Positions 33,885 through 42,663 are shown, counted from the stretch's first letter. The stretch: 64,000 bases of DNA from Streptomyces pluripotens (GCF_000802245.2 NZ_CP021080.1:2976001-3040000), one strand, 5' to 3'. Numbers and translations are program-made. The notes: generated by a model not told the origin, from the letters alone.

Positions 33885-34664
33885 GTGTACCCACACGTCG
33901 GGGTTGACGCCTCGGGCCTGGCTACGCTGCGCGCAACAGTCGCAACGGTCAAAGAGACGCTGCGCGGCTTCGTCCCCACCGCGTACGCCGTCCCCGCCCT
34001 AGCCACCGCCGCACCCGTCGGCCCGTGCTACGCACTGGCCGACGGCGGCGCCGCGGTGGGCAGACGGGGGCGCTCCGCCAGCGCCACCACCACCCGCCGT
34101 CCGGCGGCGGACAGCGACAGCGCCCGGATGCTGGACCTCGTAGAACGCGCCCAGGCGGGTGAGGCCGAGGCCTTCGGCCGGCTCTACGACCAGTACAGCG
34201 ACACCGTGTACCGGTACATCTACTACCGCGTCGGCGGCCGGGCCACCGCCGAGGACCTCACCAGCGAGACCTTTCTGCGGGCACTCCGCAGGATCGGCAC
34301 CTTCACCTGGCAGGGCCGCGACTTCGGCGCCTGGCTGGTCACGATCGCCCGGAACCTGGTCGCGGACCACTTCAAGTCCAGCCGCTTCCGGCTGGAGGTC
34401 ACTACCGGCGAGATGCTGGACGCCAACGAGGTCGAGCGTTCCCCCGAGGACTCCGTCCTGGAGTCCTTGTCGAACGCTGCCCTGTTGGACGCCGTACGCC
34501 GCCTCAACCCGCAGCAGCAGGAGTGCGTGACGCTCCGCTTCCTCCAGGGCCTGTCGGTCGCCGAGACCGCCCGGGTCATGGGAAAGAACGAGGGCGCCAT
34601 CAAGACCCTGCAGTACCGCGCCGTCCGCACCCTGGCCCGGCTCCTGCCGGACGACGCCCGCTGA
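33885..34664 (+). CDS. bldN: Developmental ECF sigma factor BldN
   Basis: A 259-residue ECF sigma factor with the BldN-type N-terminal extension of about 85 residues (MYPHVGVDASGLATLRATVA...), which in S. coelicolor is removed from the pro-sigma form. Sigma region 2 is at about 95-165 (FGRLYDQYSDTVYRYIYYRV, WQGRDFGAWLVTIARNLVAD) and region 4 near the end (NPQQQECVTLRFLQGLSVAE, TARVMGKNEGAIKTLQYRAV). BldN directs aerial-mycelium genes, including chaplins and rodlins. The GTG start has GGGAG nearby. The cognate anti-sigma gene rsbN follows after 249 bp and has a BldN-type promoter. Confidence 0.95.
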   Translation: MYPHVGVDASGLATLRATVATVKETLRGFVPTAYAVPALATAAPVGPCYALADGGAAVGRRGRSASATTTRRPAADSDSARMLDLVERAQAGEAEAFGRLYDQYSDTVYRYIYYRVGGRATAEDLTSETFLRALRRIGTFTWQGRDFGAWLVTIARNLVADHFKSSRFRLEVTTGEMLDANEVERSPEDSVLESLSNAALLDAVRRLNPQQQECVTLRFLQGLSVAETARVMGKNEGAIKTLQYRAVRTLARLLPDDAR

Positions 34665-34753
34665 GCCACGGCCCGCGCCATCACCACACACGGCAACTCT
34701 CAATTCATGGTCAGTGAAACGTTGTTGCCTTTCTGATCCGATCATCCGCCGTC

Positions 34754-34782
34754 CGTAACCCAAGTGCCGCGCCAGTCGTTGT
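34754..34782 (+). promoter_or_regulatory. BldN-dependent promoter of rsbN
   Basis: CGTAAC (34754-34759), a 17-bp spacer and CGTTGT (34777-34782) match the BldN -35/-10 consensus (CGTAAC...CGTTGA) with one mismatch. It lies about 130 bp before rsbN, as expected for a feedback loop in which BldN drives its own anti-sigma factor. Confidence 0.75.
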
Positions 34783-34913
34783 GCGGGATACAGGCTCCCT
34801 GTGGTCGCGTCCCGGCCGCTCCTGATCGCCCGATCGTGTGGAAGTGGTCGTGGGCGTGCAACCCTCAGGACCCCCTGGGGAGTCGACCGTCATGACGAGA
34901 GGAGGTGCCGCCA

Positions 34914-36167
34914 GTGATCGCGAACGTATCGGCGCACCGGCGGGCGAACGCCTTCGCCCTGGCTCTGGAGGAGCAGTCCGACCGGGACACGGCGGCCGAG
35001 CAGTCCGCAGCACCGGCGGGGTCACCGCCGACCACCGAGGAACAGACCGAGCAGGGCGGACTACTGGCCCTGGCGGCAGGTCTCGACTCGCTGCCCAAGC
35101 CGCAGCTTGACCCCGAGGTCAAGATCGTCCAGCGCGCCCAGCTGGTGGCCGCGATGGAGGCAATGCTCCAGGAGGGAACCGGGGCGGCGGATGCTTCGGT
35201 ACCCGAGCAGCGCTCCCACCGGGCGAAGGCCGCGCACCGGGCGAGCCCGCTCGGAAAACTCCGTCCGCGTTCCAGACTGACCAAGGGGCTCGCCGCGGGC
35301 GGCCTCAGCGTCAGCGTGGCCGCAGGAGCCTTCGGCGGAGTCGCCGCGGCGAGCTCCAACGCCCTCCCGGGCGATTCGCTGTACGGCCTGAAACGCGGCA
35401 TAGAGGATTTCCGGCTCAACTACCTGGCCGATGGCGACGACCAGCGCGGCCAGACGTACCTCGACCAGGCCTCCACCCGGCTCAGCGAGGCCCGTCGGCT
35501 GATGGAGCGGGGCCGCAGCGGCCACCTGGACCACGAGTCGATCGGCGAGATCCGCCGCACCCTGTCCGGCATGCAGCGTGATGTGACTGAGGGACACCGT
35601 CTGCTGCACGCGGCCTACGAAGCCGACCCCGAATCCCTGGGCCCCATCCAGGCACTGTCCACGTTCTCCCAGTCCCACCGCGAGGCCTGGAGCACACTGA
35701 GCGACAGGCTTCCGGTGCAGCTCGGAGACGTCAAACAGCAGGTGTCGTCAGTCTTCGACGCCATAGACGAAGAGGTCGCCCCGCTGCAGTCCCAGCTTCC
35801 GCGGCCGCCCGCCCGAGGCGGCGGCGACGAGCGGCGGGCAAGCACCGGCCCGACCACCGGCGCCTCTGGTGCCTCCGGCACCCGCCGGTCCACCCCCCCA
35901 AGCTCCGACGGCAGCACCCCGTCCGCCGGTGAGTACGCGCCGAACACCGGTGGCAGCACCAGCGACCCGAGCAGCACGGCCACCACCAGCAGCGACGGCC
36001 TCCTCGGAGGCAGCACCGGCGGCCTGCTGGAACCGCCCAAGACCGGCACCGGCAGCGACACGCCGTCCACCAGCGCGTCTCCGACGGACCAACCCGACGT
36101 CACTCTCCCGCCGCTCCTCCCGGGCCTGCTGCCCGGTCTGGGCATCGACAGCGAGGACGCGGGCTGA
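34914..36167 (+). CDS. rsbN: Anti-sigma factor RsbN (DUF5667 domain)
   Basis: A 417-residue membrane protein. The N-terminal cytosolic part (VIANVSAHRRANAFALALEE) binds sigma in this family. One transmembrane helix lies at about residues 122-145 (GLAAGGLSVSVAAGAFGGVA), followed by an extracytoplasmic DUF5667 region (ASSNALPGDSLYGLKRGIED, YLDQASTRLSEARRLMERG) and a Ser/Thr/Pro/Gly-rich C-terminal tail of about 120 residues. RsbN sequesters BldN until development. GTG 34914 is 8 bp after GAGGAGG. A strong terminator ends the unit. Confidence 0.93.
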   Translation: MIANVSAHRRANAFALALEEQSDRDTAAEQSAAPAGSPPTTEEQTEQGGLLALAAGLDSLPKPQLDPEVKIVQRAQLVAAMEAMLQEGTGAADASVPEQRSHRAKAAHRASPLGKLRPRSRLTKGLAAGGLSVSVAAGAFGGVAAASSNALPGDSLYGLKRGIEDFRLNYLADGDDQRGQTYLDQASTRLSEARRLMERGRSGHLDHESIGEIRRTLSGMQRDVTEGHRLLHAAYEADPESLGPIQALSTFSQSHREAWSTLSDRLPVQLGDVKQQVSSVFDAIDEEVAPLQSQLPRPPARGGGDERRASTGPTTGASGASGTRRSTPPSSDGSTPSAGEYAPNTGGSTSDPSSTATTSSDGLLGGSTGGLLEPPKTGTGSDTPSTSASPTDQPDVTLPPLLPGLLPGLGIDSEDAG

Positions 36168-36184
36168 ACCTCTCCGGCGACGCA

Positions 36185-36240
36185 GAACAACGACGGCGGG
36201 GGCACCCCTCCCGAGCGGGGTGCCCCCGCCGTCGTTGTTC
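36185..36240. terminator. Long bidirectional terminator between rsbN and acyltransferase gene
   Basis: A perfect 24-bp inverted repeat (36185-36208 with 36217-36240) around an 8-nt loop; arms begin GAACAACGACGGCGGGGGCA. It is the most stable-looking stem-loop in the window and lies between convergent genes. Confidence 0.95.
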
Positions 36241-36324
36241 GTCCGGGGCACACGGTCGTCCCCGTCCAGGGCACACGTGCACGGGCCCTCGCGGGCGCAC
36301 GGGCCTCACACGGGTGCGCAGTCC

Positions 36325-37386
36325 TCAGAAGAAGACCGACCTGCGCTGCACCAGCAACTTGTACAGCGTGTGCTGGATCTGTTCGCGGACCTGGTCGGTC
36401 AGGTTGAACATCAGCATCGGGTCCTCGGCCGCCTCCGGCGGATAGCCATCCGTCGGAATCGGCTCACCGAACTGGATCGTCCACTTCGTGGGGAGCGGGA
36501 CCGCACCCAGCGGCCCCAGCCACGGGAAGGTCGGCGTCAGCGGGAAGTACGGGAAGCCCAGCAGCCGGGCGAGCGTCTTCGCGTTGCCGATCATCGGGTA
36601 GATCTCCTCCGCCCCGACGATCGAACAGGGAATGATCGGCACGCCCTGGCGCAGCGCCGTGGAGACGAAGCCGCCGCGGCCGAACCGCTGCAGTTTGTAC
36701 CGCTCGCTGAAGGGCTTCCCGATGCCCTTGAAGCCTTCCGGCATCACCCCGACCAGCTCGCCCTGGCTCAACAGCCGTTCGGCGTCCTCCGTGCAGGCCA
36801 GGGTGTGTCCCAGCTTGCGGGCCAGTTCGTTGACCACCGGCAGCACGAAGACCAGGTCGGCCGCGAGCAACCGCAGATGCCGGTCGGCCGGGTGGTGGTC
36901 GTGCACGGCGACCTGCACCATCAGGCCGTCCAGCGGCAGCGTCCCGGAGTGGTTGGCGACGATCAACGCCCCGCCCTCGGCCGGGATGTTCTCGACGCCC
37001 TTCACCTCGACCCGGAAGTACTGCTCGTACAGCGGCCGCAGAAGCGACATCAGGACCTGGTCGGTCAGCTCCTCGTCGTAACCGAAGTCGTCGACCTCGT
37101 AGTCGCCGGTCAGCCGGCGCCGCAGGAAGGCCAGCCCGGCCGCCACACGCCGCTCCAGGCCTCCGTCGCGCCCGTCTGCCCGCTGTTGCTGCAGCGGTTC
37201 GTCCCCGCGGCCCACAGGCCCGTCATCGTTCGTCCGCGCCCGGCCCGGTAGCGGCTGGACCTCGCCGATCTCCCCGCTCTCACCGCCCGTGCGCCGGCTC
37301 CCCGTGCTCCGGCGCCGCACCGGGCGCTGCGCCGCGCTCCCGCGGGACCGGTCGTCGTCGAACGGAATGACCTTGGCGTCCGCCAT
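36325..37386 (-). CDS. Lysophospholipid acyltransferase family protein
   Basis: A 353-residue protein with about 110 disordered basic/polar N-terminal residues, then a PlsC-like acyltransferase domain: the His-box IVANHSGTLPLDG (His...Asp spacing wider than the classic HX4D), VGVMPEGFKGIGKPFSERYK in place of PEGTRS, and IPCSIVGAEEIYPMIG. The domain order and HSGTLPLD form fit the DGAT/MGAT-like LPLAT subgroup. Probable role: acylation of a lysolipid or glycerolipid. ATG 37386 is preceded by GAGGAG. It overlaps nothing and lies 14 bp after the NAD-epimerase gene, likely an operon. Confidence 0.87.
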   Translation of the reverse strand: MADAKVIPFDDDRSRGSAAQRPVRRRSTGSRRTGGESGEIGEVQPLPGRARTNDDGPVGRGDEPLQQQRADGRDGGLERRVAAGLAFLRRRLTGDYEVDDFGYDEELTDQVLMSLLRPLYEQYFRVEVKGVENIPAEGGALIVANHSGTLPLDGLMVQVAVHDHHPADRHLRLLAADLVFVLPVVNELARKLGHTLACTEDAERLLSQGELVGVMPEGFKGIGKPFSERYKLQRFGRGGFVSTALRQGVPIIPCSIVGAEEIYPMIGNAKTLARLLGFPYFPLTPTFPWLGPLGAVPLPTKWTIQFGEPIPTDGYPPEAAEDPMLMFNLTDQVREQIQHTLYKLLVQRRSVFF

Positions 37387-37400
37387 CGTTGCTGCGCTCC

Positions 37401-38462
37401 TCAGTTGGCGCTGTCCGTCGTGGGCCGGCCGCTGCCCTTCGCGGCCAGTACGGCGATCCGGTCGACGGTCCGGGCGAGGGCCTCCGGCGGCAGCAGCCCG
37501 GGGCCCTGGCCGCGGGCGAAGTCCGCGAACGTCCCGGCCGTCGTGTACTTGGGTGTGAAACCGAGCGTCTCGCGCATCTGGACGGTATCCACCACCCGTC
37601 CGTGGGTGAGCAGCCGGATCTGCTCCGGCGAGAAGTCCGTCACACCCAGCGTACGGACCAGGGAGCCGGCCCAGGTGACCGCGGGCAGCAGCAGCGGCAC
37701 GGTGGGGCGGCCCAGCCTCCGGGAACACTGCGAGAGCAGCAGCACGCCGTCCCCAGCGATGTTGAACGTACCGCTGTTGAGAGTGCCCCGGCGCGGCTCG
37801 TGCGAGGCGATCCTCAGCACCTCGATGACATCGTCCTCGTGGACGAACTGCAGTCGGGGGTCGTAGCCGAACACGGTCGGCAGGACGGGCAGCGTGAAGT
37901 AGGAGGCGAGCGTGGTGTCCGCGGTCGGGCCGAGGATGTTGGCGAACCGCAGCACACACACGGCGACGTCCGGGCGCCGCCGGGCGAACCCGCGCACATA
38001 CCCCTCGACCTCGACGGCGTCCTTCGCGAAGCCGCCGCTGGGCAGCGACTTCGGCGGGGTCGTCTCGGTGAACACGGCGGGATCCCGCGATGCCGAACCG
38101 TACACATTCGTGCTGGACTTCACCACCAGCCGCTTCACGGCCGGCGACTTCTGACAGGCACCGAGCAGCTGCATGGTGCCGATGACGTTGGTCTCCTTGA
38201 CCGTGGTCCGGTTGCCGCTGCCCAGGGCCGTGCCCGTCACGTCCATGTGGACGACCGTGTCGGCGCCCGTCTCGGCGAGCACCCGGGCGACGGTCGGGTG
38301 CCGGATGTCGGTCTGGATGAAGTCCGCCCCACCCAGATGGTGCGCCGGGGGCACCGCGTCCACGGCGATGACGCGGTCGACCTCCGGGTCCCGCTGGATC
38401 CGCCGCACGAACCGGCCGCCCAGCTGCCGGGCCACTCCGGTGACGAGCACGACCTTCCCCAA
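37401..38462 (-). CDS. NAD-dependent epimerase/dehydratase family protein
   Basis: A 353-residue extended SDR with the NAD motif KVVLVTGVARQLGG at the N-terminus (a variant of GxxGxxG), DTVVHMDVTG, VVKSSTNVYG and a Tyr/Lys region that does not match the usual YxxxK, so catalysis is uncertain. It is followed 14 bp later by the acyltransferase gene. The TTG start at 38462 has AAGGAAGG upstream; the earlier in-frame ATG would add 13 residues spanned by a small tandem repeat. In actinomycetes this pair is conserved next to bldN. Substrate unknown. Confidence 0.85.
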   Translation of the reverse strand: MGKVVLVTGVARQLGGRFVRRIQRDPEVDRVIAVDAVPPAHHLGGADFIQTDIRHPTVARVLAETGADTVVHMDVTGTALGSGNRTTVKETNVIGTMQLLGACQKSPAVKRLVVKSSTNVYGSASRDPAVFTETTPPKSLPSGGFAKDAVEVEGYVRGFARRRPDVAVCVLRFANILGPTADTTLASYFTLPVLPTVFGYDPRLQFVHEDDVIEVLRIASHEPRRGTLNSGTFNIAGDGVLLLSQCSRRLGRPTVPLLLPAVTWAGSLVRTLGVTDFSPEQIRLLTHGRVVDTVQMRETLGFTPKYTTAGTFADFARGQGPGLLPPEALARTVDRIAVLAAKGSGRPTTDSAN

Positions 38463-38484
38463 GATCAGCGCCTTCCTTCCCGCG

Positions 38485-38513
38485 ATACCCGTGTTCCGCA
38501 TACCCGTGTTCCG
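38485..38513. repeat. Tandem repeat upstream of epimerase gene
   Basis: ATACCCGTGTTCCG occurs at 38485-38498 and again at 38500-38513, 15 bp apart, with a weaker third copy after it. Confidence 0.75.
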
Positions 38514-38650
38514 ACCCGCATCCCGCGTTCCCCGCGTGCGGCCAACTTAGCGGGTCGATGTTGCACTGTGATGACCGCCCGATGCATGAAGTGACCGAAA
38601 CTCCCTGATCGGAATATGCCGGGTACCCAGGACGCACCCGCCGAACATGC

Positions 38651-38686
38651 CTGTGGCCCCCCATCGCTGTCGATGGGGGGCCACAG
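38651..38686. terminator. Terminator downstream of the bS22 gene
   Basis: CTGTGGCCCCCCATCG (38651-38666) and CGATGGGGGGCCACAG (38671-38686) form a perfect 16-bp stem with a 4-nt loop, 22 bp past the bS22 stop. Confidence 0.9.
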
Positions 38687-38708
38687 GTACACGCTCTCGC
38701 GGCGCCGC

Positions 38709-38807
38709 TTACTTCTTGTTGCGGCGCTGAACGCGCGTGCGCTTGAGCAGCTTGCGGTGCTTCTTCTTGGCCATCCGCTTGCGCCGCTTCTTAATAACAG
38801 AGCCCAC
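38709..38807 (-). CDS. Small ribosomal protein bS22
   Basis: A 32-residue, highly basic peptide from GTG 38807 to TAA 38709: [20 protein letters not shown], then [12 protein letters not shown]. It matches the actinobacterial AURKAIP1/COX24-domain protein seen as bS22 in mycobacterial 30S structures, where it binds rRNA near the decoding region. GAGGG precedes the start by about 6 bp. It is flanked by its own terminator and stands alone. It is easily missed because of its length. Confidence 0.9.
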   Translation of the reverse strand: MGSVIKKRRKRMAKKKHRKLLKRTRVQRRNKK

Positions 38808-38942
38808 GACTACCCTCGCTCACTTCTCATCACTCGGTTGTTTGGGCGCCATGGGCCCACACGACCTACGAGGGGCTAGCCTACCCAACCGAGCGCCGAG
38901 GTCGTAATCGAGGGGTGTTCCCGGGGTTACCCGGAAGCACCG

Positions 38943-39155
38943 TCAGGCCGTCTCCACCCCCACATAGCTGTCCCGGAGGTACTCGTGGACCGCTTGCTCC
39001 GGGACACGGAAGGATCGTCCGACCCGGATCGCGGGCAGATGACCGCTGTGCACCAGCCGGTACACGGTCATCTTCGACACTCGCATCACCGTGGCGACCT
39101 CCGCCACGGTCAGGAACACAACCTCGTTCAGAGGCCTCTGATCAGCTGCAGTCAT
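38943..39155 (-). CDS. Small excisionase-type HTH DNA-binding protein, BdtA-like
   Basis: A 70-residue MerR/excisionase-like HTH protein (FLTVAEVATVMRVSKMTVYR, LVHSGHLPAIRVGRSFRVPE). Synteny with S. coelicolor bldN and the family match suggest it is the counterpart of the BldD target bdtA, recalled from memory and not checked. ATG 39155 is the first Met of the conserved part; the longer frame upstream is not conserved. A developmental regulator role is likely but unproven. Confidence 0.85.
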   Translation of the reverse strand: MTAADQRPLNEVVFLTVAEVATVMRVSKMTVYRLVHSGHLPAIRVGRSFRVPEQAVHEYLRDSYVGVETA

Positions 39156-39205
39156 GACACACCTGAACCTTCCGCACTCGACGGGCCGCCGGCTTCCCCT
39201 TCCGG

Positions 39206-39218
39206 TGACTCTTCGTCG
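39206..39218. promoter_or_regulatory. BldD-like site upstream of the BdtA-like gene
   Basis: TGACTCTTCGTCG matches seven of nine fixed positions of the pattern T-N-A-C-N-C-W-G-N-G-T-N-A that I recall for BldD. It lies 50 bp before the start. The match is partial. Confidence 0.3.
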
Positions 39219-39285
39219 TTGCGTGCTCACTCCCCAATGTAGGGGCGGGTGATGCGAGTGGGGAAGAGGTGCACCCGTCGGCGGC

Positions 39286-40101
39286 CTAATGTGACAGACA
39301 CGCTCGTTTGAGCACGTAGCGGGTGAGTGGTCGGTAGTACCCAGACGGTACCGCGTCATCGACCGGAACGACGACGGACACCCGCCCCTCGGCCTCCCCC
39401 ACGAAGGGCGCGGGATCATCGGTGTCGGCCAGGCCGATCGCCTCGAACCCCAGCTGACCAGCACCGCAGACCCACCCGTGGTCCCCCACGACCAGCTCCG
39501 GCAGCGGCCCTCCACGCTCCGCCGCGGCCTCCAGGGCGACACGGACCGGCAGCGGCGAATGGCTGTGCGCACCCGGCTCACCACCGGGGCGCTCGACTCC
39601 CGGTTCCCGCACCAAGGCAACCCCTCGTACGTAGTCGAGGTGGTGAGTGCGTAGACCGAACCGGGTCAATATGTCGACACAGCGACCATGCGCCGGTGTG
39701 AGCACCTCACACCCCGCCGCCGAGAGCGCGTCCGCCAACCCGCCGTAGAACCCGAGCAGCCGCTGCGGATGCCCGGTACCGAACAGCACGGGCGCACCCC
39801 GTCGGGCGACCTCCTGGACCCGCTCCGCGAAGGCGTCCAGCGCGGCCAGCGTCCGTTCCGGGTCGATCACGTCCGGACCGGAAGTGTGCTGCGGATCGGC
39901 TGAAACTCCACACCTGTCCGCCATCAAAGCGAGCAGGTCCCGCTGGTTCCAGGACCATTCAGGGTCGATCCCGATCAGCATCCGGGGGTCCCGCGCAGCG
40001 AAGAGCCGATAACTGCGCAGGCTGTCCTCCCGTGAGGTTCCCACCACCCCGGCCAACCGAACGGCCACCAGATACGCACGGAGCTCGGCGGGGGTCAGCA
40101 C
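39286..40101 (-). CDS. Conserved phosphatase-annotated protein of unknown substrate
   Basis: A 271-residue protein (LTPAELRAYLVAVRLAGVVG, SYRLFAARDPRMLIGIDPEW, FGTGHPQRLLGFYGGLADAL, LVVGDHGWVCGAGQLGFEAI). The conserved GTGHP and GDHG motifs have acidic/His residues that could bind metal. Homologues in Streptomyces are labelled phosphatase; I cannot confirm that from motifs. GTG 40101 is a guess; no ribosome-binding site decides it, and a TTG further upstream is possible. It is 100 bp downstream of the acuC-type gene on the same strand. Confidence 0.65.
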   Translation of the reverse strand: MLTPAELRAYLVAVRLAGVVGTSREDSLRSYRLFAARDPRMLIGIDPEWSWNQRDLLALMADRCGVSADPQHTSGPDVIDPERTLAALDAFAERVQEVARRGAPVLFGTGHPQRLLGFYGGLADALSAAGCEVLTPAHGRCVDILTRFGLRTHHLDYVRGVALVREPGVERPGGEPGAHSHSPLPVRVALEAAAERGGPLPELVVGDHGWVCGAGQLGFEAIGLADTDDPAPFVGEAEGRVSVVVPVDDAVPSGYYRPLTRYVLKRACLSH

Positions 40102-40202
40102 GGGTGCGATGGTGACCCACTGGGGAGGGGGGCGGGACAAGAACCCGGGGAATGTCGCACGGTTGGCCCAACGGATACCCACCCGGCCGCGACGAGCGGC
40201 AC

Positions 40203-41375
40203 TTACGCCAGCAGTCCCCGCAGCGGGAACACCGCACGCCGGGTCGCCAGCACCGCCTGGTCCAAGCGGTCCGCGGGGTCGTACCCCGACTCCCAGGGCG
40301 CCCAGTTCACCGGCCACCGCCCGTCGGTCATCCGCTGCGGCCCCCATTGCCGCGTCAGCGCGAACACGTTCTGCCGCCATTCCTCGGGGATGACCGTCTC
40401 CGGGGCGACGGGGCGTCCCGCCGCGATCCCCACCAGATGCGTCCACGACCGCGGCACGACCTCCACCACTGCGTATCCGCCGCCGCCCAGCGCGACCCAC
40501 TTCCCGCCCGCGTACGCGTGCGCCAGTTCGTGGCACGCCACCTGCACCGCCCGCTGTGCGTCCAGCGACACGGCGAGATGCGCCAGCGGATCCTCGAAGT
40601 GCGTATCCGCACCGTGCTGTGTGACGAGGACCTGCGGCCGGAACTCCGCGAGCAGCTCCGGCACCACCGCGTGGAACGCCCGCAGCCACCCCGCGTCCCC
40701 CGTCCCCGCTGGCAGCGCCACGTTCACGGCGGCCCCCTCACCCGCGGCCGCGCCGGTCTCCTCCGGCCACCCGGTCTGCGGGAACAGGGTGCGGGGATGT
40801 TCGTGCAGCGAGATGGTCAGCACCCGCGGGTCCTCCCAGAACGCAGCCTGCACGCCGTCCCCGTGGTGCACGTCCACGTCCACATAGGCGACCCGTTCGG
40901 CCCCCAGCTCCAGGAGCCGGGCGATGGCCAGCGCGGCGTCGTTGTACACGCAGAACCCGGACGCGCTCCCCGGCATCGCATGGTGCAGCCCACCGGCGAA
41001 GTTCACCGCGTGCTCGGTGTCTCCCCGCCACACCGACTCCGCGGCGGCCACCGACTGCCCCGCGATCAGCGCGGACACCTCGTGCATCCCGGCGAACGCG
41101 GGATCGTCGACCGTGCCGAGTCCGTACCGTCCGTCGGCCCGCGCGGGATCGGCGGACGCGGCCTTCACGGCGTCGATGTAGTCCTCCCGGTGGATCAGCC
41201 GCAACGTCGACTCCCCCGCCGGTTTCGCCGCGACGACCTCCAGCTCCCGGTCGAGCCCGAAGGCGTCCACCAGCTTCCGGGTCAGCTTCAGCCGGACCGG
41301 ATCCATCGGATGGTCCGGCCCGAAGTCATAGTCCGCTACTGCCTGGTCCCACATCAACTGTGCGCGGCCGCTCAT
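40203..41375 (-). CDS. acuC: Acetoin utilization protein AcuC-type deacetylase
   Basis: A 390-residue class I histone-deacetylase-family enzyme. Catalytic and zinc motifs are visible: GGLHHAMPGSASGFCVYND, AYVDVDVHHGDGVQAAFW (Asp/His ligands), QHGADTHFEDPLAHL and GGGGYAVVEV. In bacilli AcuC deacetylates acetyl-CoA synthetase; here it may remove acyl groups from proteins or polyamines. ATG 41375 (MSGRAQLMWD) is chosen over ATG 41384. It overlaps the MFS gene by 50 bp. No acuA acetyltransferase or acetoin gene is nearby. Confidence 0.92.
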   Translation of the reverse strand: MSGRAQLMWDQAVADYDFGPDHPMDPVRLKLTRKLVDAFGLDRELEVVAAKPAGESTLRLIHREDYIDAVKAASADPARADGRYGLGTVDDPAFAGMHEVSALIAGQSVAAAESVWRGDTEHAVNFAGGLHHAMPGSASGFCVYNDAALAIARLLELGAERVAYVDVDVHHGDGVQAAFWEDPRVLTISLHEHPRTLFPQTGWPEETGAAAGEGAAVNVALPAGTGDAGWLRAFHAVVPELLAEFRPQVLVTQHGADTHFEDPLAHLAVSLDAQRAVQVACHELAHAYAGGKWVALGGGGYAVVEVVPRSWTHLVGIAAGRPVAPETVIPEEWRQNVFALTRQWGPQRMTDGRWPVNWAPWESGYDPADRLDQAVLATRRAVFPLRGLLA

Positions 41376-42570
41376 GCCCGCCACCGTATCGGGCCGGTTG
41401 AGCCGCGAACGACCTGGCGTACCCCAACGTCACCAGTACCAACGCCATCGGCACCAGCATGGCCCAGCGGTAGCTCCAGGCGTCCCCGAGGGCCCCCACC
41501 AACGGCGAACCCACGAGGAAACCCACGTAGTTGAAGATGTTCAACCGTGCGACGGCCGCGTCGGAGGCCCCCGGGAACAACCTCCCCGCAGCCGCGAACG
41601 TCTGTGGCACGATCACGCACAGTCCCAGCCCCAGCAGGGTGAACCCGAGCATCCCGACCCATGCACCGGGCGCCACCGCCACCACCACGAACCCCCCGGC
41701 CGCCACCAGCGCGCCCAGCCGCACGAAGGCCACCGCCCCGAACCGGCGCACCCCGAGGTCCCCGATGGCCCGCCCCACCAACGTGGTCACCATGTACACG
41801 TTGTAGGGCAGGGTCGCCATCTGCTCCGAGCTGCCCAGCACGTCCTTGAGGTACTTGGCGCTCCAGTTGGAGACGGTCGAGTCCCCGATGTAGGTGAAGG
41901 TCATGACCAGGCACAACGGCAACAGCAGCCGGAAGACCACGGTCCCGCCCCCGCCTGGTGCCTCCCCCTCGCCGACCGTCCCCCCCGGCGTGCCGCCGGC
42001 CGCGGCGCCCCCGTCGACGTACCACCGGCTGCCCACCAGCGTCGCCGGCAGCAGCACGACCACCACCGGCAGGTACGACACCCACAGCGCGAGCTGCCAG
42101 TGCGCCCCGGCCCAGGCCAACGAGGCACCCACGATCCCGCCCAGACTGTAGGCGGCGTGGAAGCTGAGCATGATGCTGCGCCCGTACGTCCGCTGCAGGC
42201 TGACCCCGAGCATGTTCATGGAGGCGTCCAGCACACCCACGGCCAGCCCGAAGGCGCCCAACGCCACTCCCAGCGCGGCCACCCGCCCCTCCCCGCCGGC
42301 GCCCACGCCGAGCAGCGCCAGCAGCACCACGGGCTGCGACCAGCGCAGCAGCCGACTGGGCCGCAGCCGCCGCACCAGCTGCTCGGTGGCCACACTGCCG
42401 GCACCGGCGAGGACCGGTACGGCGGCCAGGAAAACCGGCAGCAGCGCGTCGGAGATCGCGTACCGGTCCTGGATGGCGGGAATACGTGTCACCAGGAGGG
42501 CGAAGGCGACTCCCTGGGCGAAGAAGCTGAACGCCAGCGAGGCCCTACCGCGCCGCAGCACATCAGTCAT
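41326..42570 (-). CDS. MFS transporter
   Basis: A 414-residue protein with about 12 transmembrane helices. A long cytoplasmic loop near the middle contains a Gly/Glu-rich low-complexity stretch (YVDGGAAAGGTPGGTVGEGE). The signature RIPAIQDRYAISD and the fold place it in the fucose-permease/inner-membrane sugar-like MFS subgroup; the substrate is unknown. The C-terminus overlaps the deacetylase gene by 50 bp, so the pair is co-transcribed. Confidence 0.88.
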   Translation of the reverse strand: MTDVLRRGRASLAFSFFAQGVAFALLVTRIPAIQDRYAISDALLPVFLAAVPVLAGAGSVATEQLVRRLRPSRLLRWSQPVVLLALLGVGAGGEGRVAALGVALGAFGLAVGVLDASMNMLGVSLQRTYGRSIMLSFHAAYSLGGIVGASLAWAGAHWQLALWVSYLPVVVVLLPATLVGSRWYVDGGAAAGGTPGGTVGEGEAPGGGGTVVFRLLLPLCLVMTFTYIGDSTVSNWSAKYLKDVLGSSEQMATLPYNVYMVTTLVGRAIGDLGVRRFGAVAFVRLGALVAAGGFVVVAVAPGAWVGMLGFTLLGLGLCVIVPQTFAAAGRLFPGASDAAVARLNIFNYVGFLVGSPLVGALGDAWSYRWAMLVPMALVLVTLGYARSFAAQPARYGGGHERPRTVDVGPGSSGL

Positions 42571-42663
42571 GGCGGCGAGCGTAGAGCCCCGGGCTACCTG
42601 TGGGTAGATCCAGCCAAAGATGAATTTCCTTCAACTTTGCTTGGCTCCCCCGCGGCCAGACCG

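Noticed and set aside
36325..38664. 779-codon minus-strand frame joining epimerase and acyltransferase regions
   Set aside because: It only continues the acyltransferase frame upstream through the epimerase gene in a different frame. The true acyltransferase start is 37386 with GAGGAG, and the epimerase has its own frame.
39286..40689. Longer 467-codon frame for the phosphatase-like gene
   Set aside because: The extra N-terminal 195 codons overlap the acuC-type gene in another frame and are shadow sequence; the conserved part starts near 40101.
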